From Bradyrhizobium campsiandrae (GTDB lineage: Bacteria; Pseudomonadota; Alphaproteobacteria; Rhizobiales; Xanthobacteraceae): a DNA stretch of 64,000 nt. The stretch lies in contig NZ_JAANIH010000036.1 of the NCBI RefSeq assembly GCF_014529705.1, forward strand, positions 1 to 64,000, in the 5' to 3' direction. Positions 1 to 9,180 of this stretch are shown piece after piece. Position numbers and translations under genes: made by a program. How positions within the stretch are numbered: the stretch's first letter is position 1; each line of letters starts with the position of its first letter. The notes below the pieces were generated by a model. It had not been told where the DNA came from and did not search any database. It saw only the letters and a program-made list of their open reading frames with translations.

Positions 1-6
1 CCCCAA

Positions 7-29
7 CCCTCCCCCACAAGGGGGGAGGG
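7..29. repeat. GC-rich hairpin repeat with ACAA loop
   Basis: CCCTCCCCC and GGGGGGAGGG arms flank an ACAA loop. Similar hairpins occur at 23504-23524 and 25699-25722, so this is a dispersed intergenic palindrome rather than a gene-specific terminator. It lies in the 136 bases before the first gene, where nothing else was recognised. Confidence 0.6.
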
Positions 30-136
30 AATGAGAGAGTCGTGCCTCCCTCACACGCAAAATCTCTCAATGATTCCGGTCGCGCTTCTACTGTGCATGG
101 GGTTGTTTTCGCGCCTTTGAGCGACCGGAGTTCCTC

Positions 137-1861
137 ATGACCGCCCAGCCGCTGCTCGACGTCCAGGACCTCACCGTCGAATTCACCACCCGGCGCGGCA
201 TCGTCAAGGCCGTGCAGCACGTCAACATCTCTGTCGCCAAGGGCGAGACGCTCGCCATCGTCGGCGAATCCGGCTCCGGCAAGTCGGTGACGTCCTATGC
301 GGTGATGCGCATCCTCGACCGCGCCGGCAAGATCGCCGAGGGCTCGGTGATGTTCTCCGGCATCGACGTCAAGGCCGCGACCGAAGCCCAGATGCGCGAT
401 CTGCGCGGCCGCGAAGTCTCGATGATCTTCCAGAACCCGCGCGCGGCGCTCAACCCGATCCGCAAGGTCGGCGACCAGATCGAGGACGTGCTGCGCACCC
501 ATGTGCAGCAGGCGATGGTTTCGGACCAGGGAGAAAAGGCGATCGAGGCGCTCGAGCAGGTCAAGATCGCCCGCCCGCGCGAGCGCTATCACGCCTATCC
601 GTTCGAGCTGTCGGGCGGCATGTGCCAGCGCGTCGTCATCGCGCTCGCGCTCGCCTGCAATCCGCAGCTCCTGATCGCCGACGAGCCGACCACCGGTCTC
701 GACGTCACCACCCAGAAGGCGGTGATGGACCTGATCGTCGAACTGACAAAACGCCGCGCGATGTCCACCATCCTGATCACCCACGATCTCGGCCTGGCGG
801 CCGCCTATTGCGACCGCGTGGTGGTGATGGAGAAGGGCCGCGTCGTCGAGACCGCCAAGGCCGCCGACATCTTCGCGAGCCCGCAGCACCCCTATACGAA
901 GAAACTGATGCGCGCGACGCCGCGGCTCGGCGTATCCTTGCGCGATCTGTTGCCCGAAGAGGAGGGCGCGACGCCCGCCGCACCCGCGGAGCCCGCTGCG
1001 GCGGCCGCCGTCGCGGAGAGCCCGAAGCCTCTTCTCCTCATCGAAAAGCTGGTCAAGGAATATCCCCGCCAGGGCGCCACCGCCACGCTCGGAAAGCTGT
1101 TCGGCCGCAAGCCGCCGGTCGAGCCGGACGTGTTCCGCGCCGTCGATGGCATCAGCTTCCAGGTCGGCCATGGCGAGAGCGTCGGCCTCGTCGGTGAATC
1201 CGGCTGCGGCAAATCGACCACCTCGATGATGGTGATGCGCCTCCTGGACCAGACCTCCGGCCTGATCCAGTTCGACGGCGAGGACATTGGCGGCATTGCC
1301 CCTGCCGCCTTCGCCCGCCTGCCGCAGCGCAGCCGCATCCAGATGGTGTTCCAGGATCCGACCGACAGCCTCAACCCGCGCTTCACCGCCGCCCGCGCCA
1401 TCGCCGACCCGATCATGCAATTGGGCGACATCAGGGGCCGTGACGCGCTCCGTGCCCGCTGCGAGGAACTGGCCACCATGGTCGGCCTGCCGCACAATCT
1501 GCTGGATCGCTTCCCGCACCAGCTCTCCGGCGGCCAGAAGGCCCGCGTCGGCATCGCCCGCGCCATCGCGCTGCATCCCAAGCTGGTCATCTTGGATGAG
1601 CCGACGGCGGCGCTGGACGTGTCGGTGCAGGCGGTCGTGCTGAACCTGCTCCAGGACCTCAAGGCGCGGCTAGGTATGAGCTATCTGTTCGTCTCTCATG
1701 ATTTGAATGTAGTGCGCTTGTTGTGCGATCGTGTCATTGTGATGCGGACGGGGCGGATCGTCGAGGAAGGCACTTCCGAGAAGGTCCTGAGCGATCCGCA
1801 GGACGACTACACCAAGGAGCTGCTGACGGCGATCCCGCATCCGCCGTTGCAGGTACACTGA
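137..1861 (+). CDS. Fused oligopeptide-type ABC transporter ATP-binding protein (DppD-DppF-like)
   Basis: This 574-residue protein carries two ABC ATPase modules in one chain. Walker A motifs are GESGSGKS near residue 43 and GESGCGKS in the second half; the signatures are LSGGMCQR and LSGGQKAR. An Ala/Pro-rich linker around residues 275-300 joins the halves, as in fused DppD/DppF or GsiA-type proteins. It would energise uptake of peptides or similar nitrogenous solutes at the inner membrane. Permease and binding-protein genes are not downstream and presumably lie upstream of the window. It is followed after 26 bases by the AtzG-like gene, so the imported substrate may feed the amidohydrolases. 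ATG start after GGAG. Confidence 0.9.
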   Translation: MTAQPLLDVQDLTVEFTTRRGIVKAVQHVNISVAKGETLAIVGESGSGKSVTSYAVMRILDRAGKIAEGSVMFSGIDVKAATEAQMRDLRGREVSMIFQNPRAALNPIRKVGDQIEDVLRTHVQQAMVSDQGEKAIEALEQVKIARPRERYHAYPFELSGGMCQRVVIALALACNPQLLIADEPTTGLDVTTQKAVMDLIVELTKRRAMSTILITHDLGLAAAYCDRVVVMEKGRVVETAKAADIFASPQHPYTKKLMRATPRLGVSLRDLLPEEEGATPAAPAEPAAAAAVAESPKPLLLIEKLVKEYPRQGATATLGKLFGRKPPVEPDVFRAVDGISFQVGHGESVGLVGESGCGKSTTSMMVMRLLDQTSGLIQFDGEDIGGIAPAAFARLPQRSRIQMVFQDPTDSLNPRFTAARAIADPIMQLGDIRGRDALRARCEELATMVGLPHNLLDRFPHQLSGGQKARVGIARAIALHPKLVILDEPTAALDVSVQAVVLNLLQDLKARLGMSYLFVSHDLNVVRLLCDRVIVMRTGRIVEEGTSEKVLSDPQDDYTKELLTAIPHPPLQVH

Positions 1862-1887
1862 GAGCGCACTGATTGTTTGGGAGCGTG

Positions 1888-2067
1888 ATGGCCGAACCGC
1901 TGGACGACTATATCGACGCCGTATCGAAAGCGCTGGCGCTGCCGGTTGAGGACGCCTGGAGGCCCGCGGTCCGCGCCAATCTCGACGTCTCGCTGCGGCT
2001 TGGCCGCATGGTCGACGAGTTCGCGCTGCCGGACGAGACCGAGCCGGCACCGATCTTCACGGCCTGA
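1888..2067 (+). CDS. atzG: AtzG-like small subunit (DUF4089, HpxX-like)
   Basis: A 59-residue protein of the DUF4089 family. Characterised AtzG is a GatC-related small partner that stabilises the amidase AtzE in the 1-carboxybiuret hydrolase complex; HpxX of Klebsiella oxalurate metabolism is a relative. The helical segment MAEPLDDYIDAVSKALAL and the end DETEPAPIF fit the family. ATG at 1888 is preferred over a TTG five codons earlier. The gene sits 7 bases before atzE, which supports coupled translation of the two subunits. The true substrate is not known from sequence. Confidence 0.8.
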   Translation: MAEPLDDYIDAVSKALALPVEDAWRPAVRANLDVSLRLGRMVDEFALPDETEPAPIFTA

Positions 2068-2074
2068 TGCTGCC

Positions 2075-3469
2075 ATGACCACCAAGTCAGAGATGACGGC
2101 CTCGGAAATCGCGGGCGCGGTTACTAGCCGGAAGATGTCGGCCCTCGACGCCACCGAAGCCGCGCTCGCGCGCATCAAGCAGCACGACGGCATTCTCAAT
2201 TCCTTCACCGACGTCACCGCCGATCGCGCCCGCGCAAAAGCGCGGGCCATCGATGCCGACATCGCCGCCGGCAAGACCGTCGGCTCACTCGCCGGCGTGC
2301 CCTTTGCGGTGAAGAACCTGTTCGACGTCACCGGGCTTCCGACCCGCGCCGGCTCGAAGATCAATCGCGACCTCGCACCCGCCAAGCGTGATGCGACGCT
2401 GATTGAGCGCATGGAAGCCGCCGGCGCGGTGCTGGTCGGCGCGCTGAACATGGGCGAATACGCCTACGATTTTACGGGCGAGAATGTTCACGACGGTCCC
2501 TCGCGCAATCCGCACGACACGACGCGGATGAGCGGCGGGTCTTCCGGCGGTTCCGGCACCGCTGTCGGCGGCGCGCTGGTGCCGATTGCTTTGGGTTCCG
2601 ACACCAACGGCTCGATCCGTGTGCCATCGTCCTTCTGTGGCATTTTTGGCTTGAAGCCGACTTATGGCCGGCTGTCTCGCGCGCGCTCGTTCCCGTTCGT
2701 CGCGAGCCTCGATCATCTCGGCCCGTTCGCGCGCTCCGTCACCGATCTCGCGCTCGCCTACGACGCGATGCAGGGCTCTGATCCCGACGATGGTGCTTGC
2801 ACGACGCGCGGGCTGGAGCCGACGCTGCCGCTGATCGCCAATCCGGTCTCGGATCTGCGCATCGCGATCGCCGGAGGCCATTTCCAGAAGAACGTCTTTC
2901 CGGAAGCCGTCGAGGCCGTCAGCCGCGTCGCCAAGGCACTTGGCGCAACGAAGGTCGTGGACGTGCCCGAAGCTTCGCGCGCCCGCGCGGCAGCCTACGT
3001 CATCACCACCACCGAAGGCGCCTCGCTGCATCTCGATCGCCTGCGCAAGCGCCCGAACGATTTCGATCCGGCCGTGCGTGACCGGCTGATCGCCGGCGCG
3101 ATGGTGCCGGCGGCGCTGGTTGACCGCGCGCAAAAATTCCGCCGCTGGTATCGCGCACAGCTTGCCGAGATCTTCAAATCCGTCGACGTGCTGCTCGCGC
3201 CGGCGACGCCCTGCACGGCGCCGAAGCTCGGGCAGGTGAACTTCAATCTCGATGGCGTGGAATTGCCGGTGCGCGCCAATATCGGCATCCACACCCAGCC
3301 GATCTCCTTCATCGGCCTGCCCGTTGTTGCCGTGCCGGTGCCGCTCGAGCCGCTGCCCATCGGCGTGCAGATCATCGCCGCGCCCTGGCGCGAGGACATC
3401 GCGTTACGCGTCGCGTACGCATTGGAAAAGATGGGCGTGGTCGCCGCGCCGGCCCCAAGGGCATTTTAA
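2075..3469 (+). CDS. atzE: AtzE-family amidohydrolase (amidase signature)
   Basis: A 464-residue amidase-signature enzyme. The Lys-Ser-Ser triad is visible: Lys80 in the VKNLF segment, the GGSSGGS loop near residues 154-160, and the nucleophile region TNGSIR near 180. Length and the AtzG neighbour point to AtzE (1-carboxybiuret to 1,3-dicarboxyurea) or its homologue HpxY. I chose ATG 2075 because it directly follows the atzG stop; the longer frame to 1946 would overlap atzG. With atzG, atzH and the convergent atzF it forms a urea-derivative nitrogen-recovery module. Confidence 0.88.
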   Translation: MTTKSEMTASEIAGAVTSRKMSALDATEAALARIKQHDGILNSFTDVTADRARAKARAIDADIAAGKTVGSLAGVPFAVKNLFDVTGLPTRAGSKINRDLAPAKRDATLIERMEAAGAVLVGALNMGEYAYDFTGENVHDGPSRNPHDTTRMSGGSSGGSGTAVGGALVPIALGSDTNGSIRVPSSFCGIFGLKPTYGRLSRARSFPFVASLDHLGPFARSVTDLALAYDAMQGSDPDDGACTTRGLEPTLPLIANPVSDLRIAIAGGHFQKNVFPEAVEAVSRVAKALGATKVVDVPEASRARAAAYVITTTEGASLHLDRLRKRPNDFDPAVRDRLIAGAMVPAALVDRAQKFRRWYRAQLAEIFKSVDVLLAPATPCTAPKLGQVNFNLDGVELPVRANIGIHTQPISFIGLPVVAVPVPLEPLPIGVQIIAAPWREDIALRVAYALEKMGVVAAPAPRAF

Positions 3470-3481
3470 GAGGATTTTGAG

Positions 3482-3874
3482 ATGGAGATCGATCTCCCCG
3501 ACGTGATCGCGGAAGTCAAAGCCGCGTTCGAGCGCTACGAGCAGGCCCTCGTCAGCAACGACGTCGCCGTGCTCGGCGAGCTGTTCCGCAACGACCCTCG
3601 TACACTGCGCTACGGCATCGGCGAGAATCTCTATGGTTATGACGCGATCGCCGGTTTCCGCGCCGGCCGCTCGCCGGTCGGCCTCAACCGCCGCAGGGCG
3701 AAGACCGTCATCTCCAGCTATGGCCGCGATACGGCCGTCGCCTCCACCCTGTTCTATCGCGACACCGCTCCCGGCAAGGTCGGCCGGCAGATGCAGACCT
3801 GGATTCGCTTCCCGGAGGGCTGGCGCGTCGTCGCCGCCCATGTCAGCATCATCGACGAGTCGAAAGAGACCTGA
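3482..3874 (+). CDS. atzH: AtzH/HpxZ-like protein (DUF3225)
   Basis: A 130-residue protein of the SnoaL/NTF2-like DUF3225 family, annotated elsewhere as HpxZ. AtzH from the s-triazine pathway has been reported to decarboxylate 1,3-dicarboxyurea to allophanate, so it would connect AtzEG to AtzF. The segment VLGELFRNDPRTLRYG and the C-terminal stretch ending HVSIIDE match the family pattern. It starts 12 bases after atzE, with AGGA in the gap. Position within the cluster strengthens the call, although HpxZ in oxalurate use remains a possible alternative role. Confidence 0.82.
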   Translation: MEIDLPDVIAEVKAAFERYEQALVSNDVAVLGELFRNDPRTLRYGIGENLYGYDAIAGFRAGRSPVGLNRRRAKTVISSYGRDTAVASTLFYRDTAPGKVGRQMQTWIRFPEGWRVVAAHVSIIDESKET

Positions 3875-3878
3875 TCGA

Positions 3879-4601
3879 ATGACGCTTGATGATTTTCCGC
3901 CCGGGACGCTGCCGGCCGAGCCGGTGGTGCCCCGCGTCGACCGTGCTTCGCCATCGGTGCTGAAGGTCACGCGCGCCGAGGAGCTTCGCCTTCAACTCGC
4001 CGACGAAATCGTGCGCGGAGCTCTGGCCCCCGGCGCCCCCCTGGACGAAACCGACATCGCGCGCCGCTTTAACGTGTCCCGCACGCCGGTCCGCGAAGCG
4101 TTGCGACAACTGGTTGCGAGCGGCCTGGTCGAGGCGCGGCCGCATCGCGGCGCCGTGGTCGCACAGCCGTCGATCGAGCGTCTGAAGAGCATGTTCGAGG
4201 CGATGGCGGAGCTCGAGGCGCTTTGCGCTGGCCTCGCCGCCGAGCGCATGTCGGCGGCCGAGCGTCATGGTCTCGAAGCCGTTCACGAGGAGCTGCGCGT
4301 CCTCAGTTACGCCGGCAATCCCGATCGTTTCCACGAGGTCAACGAGCGCTTCCACAACGCGATCTATGCCGGCTCGCAGAACGGCTACATCGCCGAAATC
4401 ACGCTGGCGACGCGCGTGCGCGTCCAGCCGTTCCGTCGCGCCCAGTTCCGCAATCTCGGCCGGTTGGCCAAATCGCAGGCCGAGCATGACCGCGTCGTCG
4501 TCGCCATCATGCGTGGCGACAAGCAGGGGGCGGCGACCGCGATGCGCGCGCATATCGAGCTGGTGCGCGGGGAGTATGAGATCTACGCGGTGTCGGTGTA
4601 G
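3879..4601 (+). CDS. GntR-family (FCD) transcriptional regulator
   Basis: A 240-residue regulator. The N-terminal winged helix (LRLQLADEIVRGALAPGAPL, then DIARRFNVSRTPVREALRQL) is a classical GntR motif, and the remainder is an all-helical FCD ligand domain with metal-type histidines (VNERFHNAIY). It begins 4 bases after the atzH stop and ends 6 bases before the convergent atzF stop, so it is the likely local regulator of the cluster. ATG at 3879 is chosen because an upstream frame would overlap atzH. The ligand is unknown; a ureide or allophanate-like molecule is only an inference. Confidence 0.88.
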   Translation: MTLDDFPPGTLPAEPVVPRVDRASPSVLKVTRAEELRLQLADEIVRGALAPGAPLDETDIARRFNVSRTPVREALRQLVASGLVEARPHRGAVVAQPSIERLKSMFEAMAELEALCAGLAAERMSAAERHGLEAVHEELRVLSYAGNPDRFHEVNERFHNAIYAGSQNGYIAEITLATRVRVQPFRRAQFRNLGRLAKSQAEHDRVVVAIMRGDKQGAATAMRAHIELVRGEYEIYAVSV

Positions 4602-4607
4602 GGCGCC

Positions 4608-6428
4608 CTACGCCGTGGCGGCGTCTGCCATGAACTTTCGCCAGCCGCCATACCCGGTGATGTCCCGCGCCTCACCCAGCGCTTCCGGCTCGACGAGAAA
4701 GCCTTTCAAGCTGCGGCCATCGGCCAATCGGATGGTGCCGATCGCCATCGGCGCCGGAATCGCATTGACGAACTTGCCAAATGCGGATGACGACAGCGCC
4801 CAGACCTCCAGCTCGATCGATGCGCCCTTGCCGGCCTCGACGCGCAACAGGCCGGGCTTCGGCGGCGTGGTCGAAAGCGCATAGAGCTTGTAGTCCGGCG
4901 CAGTCTTGGTCGCCTCGATCAGCTTTGCATTCAACGCCTTCAATTCCCCATTCAGCGCCATGCCGGAGAGATGTGCGCCGACCACGGCAATCGGAATCTC
5001 CTCGCCGCTGTCCGCCGGCAGCGGTGCGAGCAGAGCCTGCGCCACCCCCTTGGCGCCCACCGTCAGCTTCGTATCCGCATGAAACACTCGGCCGATGCTC
5101 GCGAGCATCCCATCGCGTCCTGCCGGCGCCAGCAGCGTGATGCCGAACGGAATGCCGTCCGCGCGCATCGATGCGGGCACGGCGAGGCCGCAGAGATCGA
5201 GCAGATTGACGAAATTGGTGTAAGTTCCGAGCCTGCTATTGAGCTCGATTGGATTGGCGAGCACCTGCGCGGTGGTGTAGGCGGTCGGGGCCGTCGGCAG
5301 CACCAGCGCGTCGATATTCGCAAAGGTCCGCTCGGCGATCTTGCGCAGGCCCTGCAGGCGGTAGAGTGCGGAGAAGGTTTCCGCAGCGCTCAGCCGCGCG
5401 CCGGCCGCGGTGATCTCGCGTGTCACGGGATGAATCGAATCGGGTGCTGAGGCCAGCAGGTTCTTGATCACGAGATAGCGCTCGGCGACCCAGGGCCCCT
5501 CGTAGAGCAGCCGCGCCGTCTCGTAGAACGGCTCGAGATCGAACTCGACCAGCGTCGCGCCGAGCGCGGTCCAGCGCTTCAGCGCATCGGCATAGGCGGT
5601 CTCCGCCTTCTTGTCGCCGAAGAAGATCAGCTGTCCGTTGCGCGGCACGCCGAGGCGCAAACTTGCCGGGAACGGCGCCAGCGGCTGAAGCGGCCGGTCG
5701 CGCGAGAATGGGTCGGCCTGGTCGGGGCCGGCCATCACCGAGAGTGCGAGCGCGGCATCGTCGACCGTCAGGGCGAACACCGAGATGCAGTCGAGCGTGC
5801 GGCAGGCCGGCACGAGCCCTGCGGTCGAGATCATGCCGAGGCTCGGCTTCAGGCCGACGATGTTGTTGAGCATCGCCGGCACCCGGCCCGATCCGGCGGT
5901 GTCCGTGCCCAGTGACAGCGGCACCAGCCCGGCGCCGACGGCGGTTGCCGATCCCGAGCTCGAGCCGCCGGGAATGAGATCGTCCCGGATGGAATTGCGA
6001 GGGATGCCATAGGGTGACCGCACGCCGACGAGGCCGGTCGCGAACTGGTCGAGATTGCTCTTGCCGATGATGATGGCGCCGGCAGCGCGCAGGCGCTCCA
6101 CGGCGGTCGAGTCATGCGCCGGCGTGTAGGAGAAGGCCGGGCAGGCTGCCGTGGTCGGAAAGCCCAGCGCGTCGATATTGTCCTTCACCGCGACCGGCAC
6201 GCCGTAGAGCGGCAGGTCGGCGGCATCCTGGCGCGCGGCGAGCTTCTCGGCTTCCGCGATCGCGTCCTTCTCGTCGCGCAGGCTGATGAAGACGGCCGGA
6301 TCGTTGTGGTCACGGATGCGCTGATAGGTCCGCGCGATCGTCTGGACCGGCGTCAGCGTGCCCGCGCGATGCGCGGCCACAATCGCGGCGATCGTTTCAG
6401 GCTGCTCAGCCCCCAGTTCAGCCTTCAT
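4608..6428 (-). CDS. atzF: Allophanate hydrolase
   Basis: At 606 residues this has the length of two-domain allophanate hydrolases. The N-terminal amidase domain (about 1-440) has Lys82 in VKDNID, a PGGSSSGSA loop and a GTDTAGSGR nucleophile segment. The C-terminal domain (about 460-606, with GMALNGELKALNAKL and ending GYGGWRKFM) is the AtzF-specific domain linked to the decarboxylation step. It converts allophanate to ammonia and carbon dioxide. Transcription runs towards the atzGEH-gntR genes. The upstream gap 6429-6621 contains an imperfect TGTGTACA-type element near 6484, a weak candidate GntR site. Confidence 0.93.
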   Translation of the reverse strand: MKAELGAEQPETIAAIVAAHRAGTLTPVQTIARTYQRIRDHNDPAVFISLRDEKDAIAEAEKLAARQDAADLPLYGVPVAVKDNIDALGFPTTAACPAFSYTPAHDSTAVERLRAAGAIIIGKSNLDQFATGLVGVRSPYGIPRNSIRDDLIPGGSSSGSATAVGAGLVPLSLGTDTAGSGRVPAMLNNIVGLKPSLGMISTAGLVPACRTLDCISVFALTVDDAALALSVMAGPDQADPFSRDRPLQPLAPFPASLRLGVPRNGQLIFFGDKKAETAYADALKRWTALGATLVEFDLEPFYETARLLYEGPWVAERYLVIKNLLASAPDSIHPVTREITAAGARLSAAETFSALYRLQGLRKIAERTFANIDALVLPTAPTAYTTAQVLANPIELNSRLGTYTNFVNLLDLCGLAVPASMRADGIPFGITLLAPAGRDGMLASIGRVFHADTKLTVGAKGVAQALLAPLPADSGEEIPIAVVGAHLSGMALNGELKALNAKLIEATKTAPDYKLYALSTTPPKPGLLRVEAGKGASIELEVWALSSSAFGKFVNAIPAPMAIGTIRLADGRSLKGFLVEPEALGEARDITGYGGWRKFMADAATA

Positions 6429-6621
6429 GGCAACAAAACTCCGGCAACTTGTCTTACCCGGAATGAAGCAAGCGATGTGCCATTGTGTACATTATCCGGG
6501 CAGCTGCGATGCCGCAGATATTATCGTGTAATCAGTAGGTTGGTAGATATTCCAGGGATTGATCGAACCCGTGTGTCGACGCCCCGTTACGAGCATGTGC
6601 TCAAATCGTGTGCAGTCAGGA

Positions 6622-7116
6622 TCAGGTGAAGCCAGCGAGGATCTGAAGCAGTCGCTCCCGATTCGCCTTGCCGATCTTGTCCTCGACATGCCGCTCATGC
6701 TCCGCGGCGAGTTGCTTGAACTTCGCCAGCGCCGCCTCGCCCTGCGTCGTGAGGTGGAGCGCGTGGGAGCGCCGGTCCGCCTTCGACTTGATCCGCTTCA
6801 CCAGCCTGCGCTGTTCGAGGCTGTCGAGCAGATGCACCAGGCGGGCGCGCTCGATCCCGAGGCGTTTTGCCACCGCCATCTGCGAGAGGCCAGGGTTGGC
6901 ACCGATCACGGTCAGCACCGAATATTGCGTCGGCCGGATATCGACCGCCCCAAGCGTCTTGATGAAGTCCTGAAAGATCCAGATCTGGAAGCGCCGCACC
7001 GCATAGCCGGCGTGGCCGACCAGCGCGTCGAGGCCGATCTCGTCCGCATCGTTCCGCCGTGTGGCGCCGTTGCTCGCTCGCTTGCGGGGGGAAGTTCGGG
7101 CTGCCGTGGCTGTCAA
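6622..7116 (-). CDS. MarR-family regulator, likely hydroxycinnamate-responsive
   Basis: A winged-helix MarR protein of about 164 residues with the segments YSVLTVIGANPGLSQMAVAK and RLVKRIKSKADRRSHAL. A TTG start at 7116 is preferred because AGGAG sits 7 bases upstream; an ATG at 7158 is possible but would abut the operator. It is divergent from the feruloyl-CoA synthase-like gene, the arrangement of FerC/FerR/CouR regulators that release DNA on binding hydroxycinnamoyl-CoA. Two interleaved inverted repeats lie between the genes. The effector is inferred from context. Confidence 0.85.
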   Translation of the reverse strand: MTATAARTSPRKRASNGATRRNDADEIGLDALVGHAGYAVRRFQIWIFQDFIKTLGAVDIRPTQYSVLTVIGANPGLSQMAVAKRLGIERARLVHLLDSLEQRRLVKRIKSKADRRSHALHLTTQGEAALAKFKQLAAEHERHVEDKIGKANRERLLQILAGFT

Positions 7117-7166
7117 AACACGTCTCCTGCCGTGCGACCTTAGCGCCCTGAAGCTCATCGCGGAAG

Positions 7167-7195
7167 ATTGTTGTTGACGACAACAATCGTCGTCA
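7167..7195. promoter_or_regulatory. Two interleaved 21-bp inverted repeats, probable MarR operator
   Basis: ATTGTTG-N7-CAACAAT (7167-7187) and TGACGAC-N7-GTCGTCA (7175-7195) are both perfect 7-7-7 inverted repeats offset by 8 bases. They lie between the divergent marR and fcs-like genes, so binding there could repress both. The geometry fits a dimeric MarR protein; occupancy is inferred. Confidence 0.7.
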
Positions 7196-7261
7196 CCAAC
7201 ATTGTGGCCAAAGCGGCCCGGAACGAAGCTGCGGGCCCGGCTTCCGGGCGAGGAGGAAACC

Positions 7262-9118
7262 ATGACGTCAGCTGCACGCGGTGGCGCCGCAAGCCTGTTC
7301 GCAACGCCCAGGACCATCGCCGACCGTCGCCTCGACGGCAGCATCGTGCTGCGCTCGCCCGAGCCTCTTCGCGGCAGCGCCCGCTGCATCGGCGACTGGC
7401 TGGAGCAATGGGCGCAGCAGACGCCCGATGCGACCTTCCTTGCCGAGCGCGGCAATCCAGAAACGCCGTGGGTTACCGTGACCTATCGGCAGGCGCTGCG
7501 GCAGGTGCGGGCGATAGGATCCTGGATATTGGCCGAGGGGCTGAGCGCCGAGCGCCCGCTCGCGATCCTGTCCGACAACAGCATCGATCATGCGCTGCTC
7601 GCGCTTGCCGCTCAGCATGTCGGCGTGCCCTCGGCCGCGATCTCCCCGGCCTATTCGCTGATGTCGAAAGATTTCGACAAGCTCAAGAGCATGATCGCCC
7701 TGCTTCAGCCCGGCGCGATCTACGTCTCCGCGACAAAGCCGTTTGCGGCGGCGCTGGCCGCGATCAAGCCGTTGCACGGCGCTCAGATCATCAGCGGCCA
7801 CGCTAATGATGCCGATGCTCGCGGCTTCCGGGCCATCGCCGAAACGGCCGAGACGCCCGATGTCGCAAAGGCCTTCGCCGCGGTGACCCCGGATACGATT
7901 GCAAAATTCCTGTTCACCTCGGGCTCGACCGGCACGCCAAAGGCGGTCATCAACACCCAGCGCATGCTCACCTCGAGCCAGCAGGCCAAGGCGCAGACCT
8001 GGACTTTCCTCGATCCGGCCGGTAGCGACCTCGTCATTCTCGATTGGCTGCCCTGGAGCCACACTTTCGGCGCCAACCACAATTTCAACCTCGTGCTGCG
8101 CAATGGCGGCTCGCTCTATATCGACGGCGGCAAGCCGGCGCCCGGCTTGTTCGCGACCTCGCTCGCCAACCTCAAAAGCGTGATGCCGACGGTCTATTTC
8201 AACGTGCCGCGCGGCTTTGACATGCTGATCACGGCGCTCCGCGACGATGAGGAGTTGCGCCGCCGCTTCTTCAGCGAGGTGAAGTTCGCCTTCTATGCCG
8301 GCGCGGCGCTGCCGCAGAATCTCTGGGATGCGCTGGAGGAGCTCTCGATCAGGACGGTCGGCCGGGCGTTGCCGATGGTGTCGGCCTGGGGCTCGACCGA
8401 AACCTCGCCCCTTGCCACCGATTGCCATTTCCTTGCCGAGCGGTCCGGCAATATCGGCGTGCCTATCCCGGGAACCGAGCTGAAGCTCATCCGCTCCGGC
8501 GACAAGCTGGAGGTCCGCGTGCGCGGTCCCAATGTCACGCCGGGCTATTGGAAGGCGCCGGAACTGACCAAGCAGGCGTTTGACGACGAAGGTTTTTATC
8601 GGATCGGCGACGCGGTGAAGCTCGCCGATGCGGATCGGCCCGAGCGCGGCCTGTTTTTCGATGGCCGGGTCGCCGAAGATTTCAAGCTCAATTCCGGCAC
8701 TTGGGTCAACGTCGGCACGTTGCGCCTTGCCGGCATCGCCGCACTGGCGCCGCTTGCGCAGGATATCGTCGTCGCCGGTCACGGCGGCGATGAGGTTCGC
8801 TTCCTGGTGTTTCCGAACATTGCCGCGTGCCGCACGCATGCCGGCCTGCCCGAGGCGGCAGCTGCGAACGATGTGCTGACGCATGACAAGGTGAGGACCG
8901 CGATCGCACAGGGCCTCGCAAAGCTCAGGCAGCAGGGCCCCAATTCGTCCGGCCATGCCACGCGCGCGTTGCTGCTTGCCGAGCCGCCGTCGGTCGACGG
9001 CGGCGAGATCACCGACAAGGGCTACATCAACCAGCGCGCCGTGCTGGCGCGGCGTGCGGACGCGGTGGCGCGGTTGAATGACGATGCGTCGGCGGAGTGG
9101 ATCGCCTGCGCCGGATGA
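7262..9118 (+). CDS. fcs: Feruloyl-CoA synthase-like acyl-CoA ligase
   Basis: A 618-residue ANL-superfamily adenylating enzyme. The phosphate-binding motif FTSGSTGTPKAV lies near residue 217, followed by WLPWSHTFGANHNF, an AWGSTETSP motif and a late FDGRVAEDFKLNSGTWVN segment typical of long feruloyl-CoA synthases. It would activate ferulate or coumarate to the CoA thioester in the cytoplasm. ATG 7262 follows a strong GAGGAGG. It is divergent from the MarR gene and followed by the tannase/feruloyl esterase gene, which would supply free hydroxycinnamate. No enoyl-CoA hydratase or vanillin dehydrogenase gene is present here, so later steps must be elsewhere. Confidence 0.85.
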   Translation: MTSAARGGAASLFATPRTIADRRLDGSIVLRSPEPLRGSARCIGDWLEQWAQQTPDATFLAERGNPETPWVTVTYRQALRQVRAIGSWILAEGLSAERPLAILSDNSIDHALLALAAQHVGVPSAAISPAYSLMSKDFDKLKSMIALLQPGAIYVSATKPFAAALAAIKPLHGAQIISGHANDADARGFRAIAETAETPDVAKAFAAVTPDTIAKFLFTSGSTGTPKAVINTQRMLTSSQQAKAQTWTFLDPAGSDLVILDWLPWSHTFGANHNFNLVLRNGGSLYIDGGKPAPGLFATSLANLKSVMPTVYFNVPRGFDMLITALRDDEELRRRFFSEVKFAFYAGAALPQNLWDALEELSIRTVGRALPMVSAWGSTETSPLATDCHFLAERSGNIGVPIPGTELKLIRSGDKLEVRVRGPNVTPGYWKAPELTKQAFDDEGFYRIGDAVKLADADRPERGLFFDGRVAEDFKLNSGTWVNVGTLRLAGIAALAPLAQDIVVAGHGGDEVRFLVFPNIAACRTHAGLPEAAAANDVLTHDKVRTAIAQGLAKLRQQGPNSSGHATRALLLAEPPSVDGGEITDKGYINQRAVLARRADAVARLNDDASAEWIACAG

Positions 9119-9180
9119 ACCCGCCGCGGTACGTCCGGGACACCGGTCCCGGCACTTGCCAAACTATGAGATGGAGGTAA

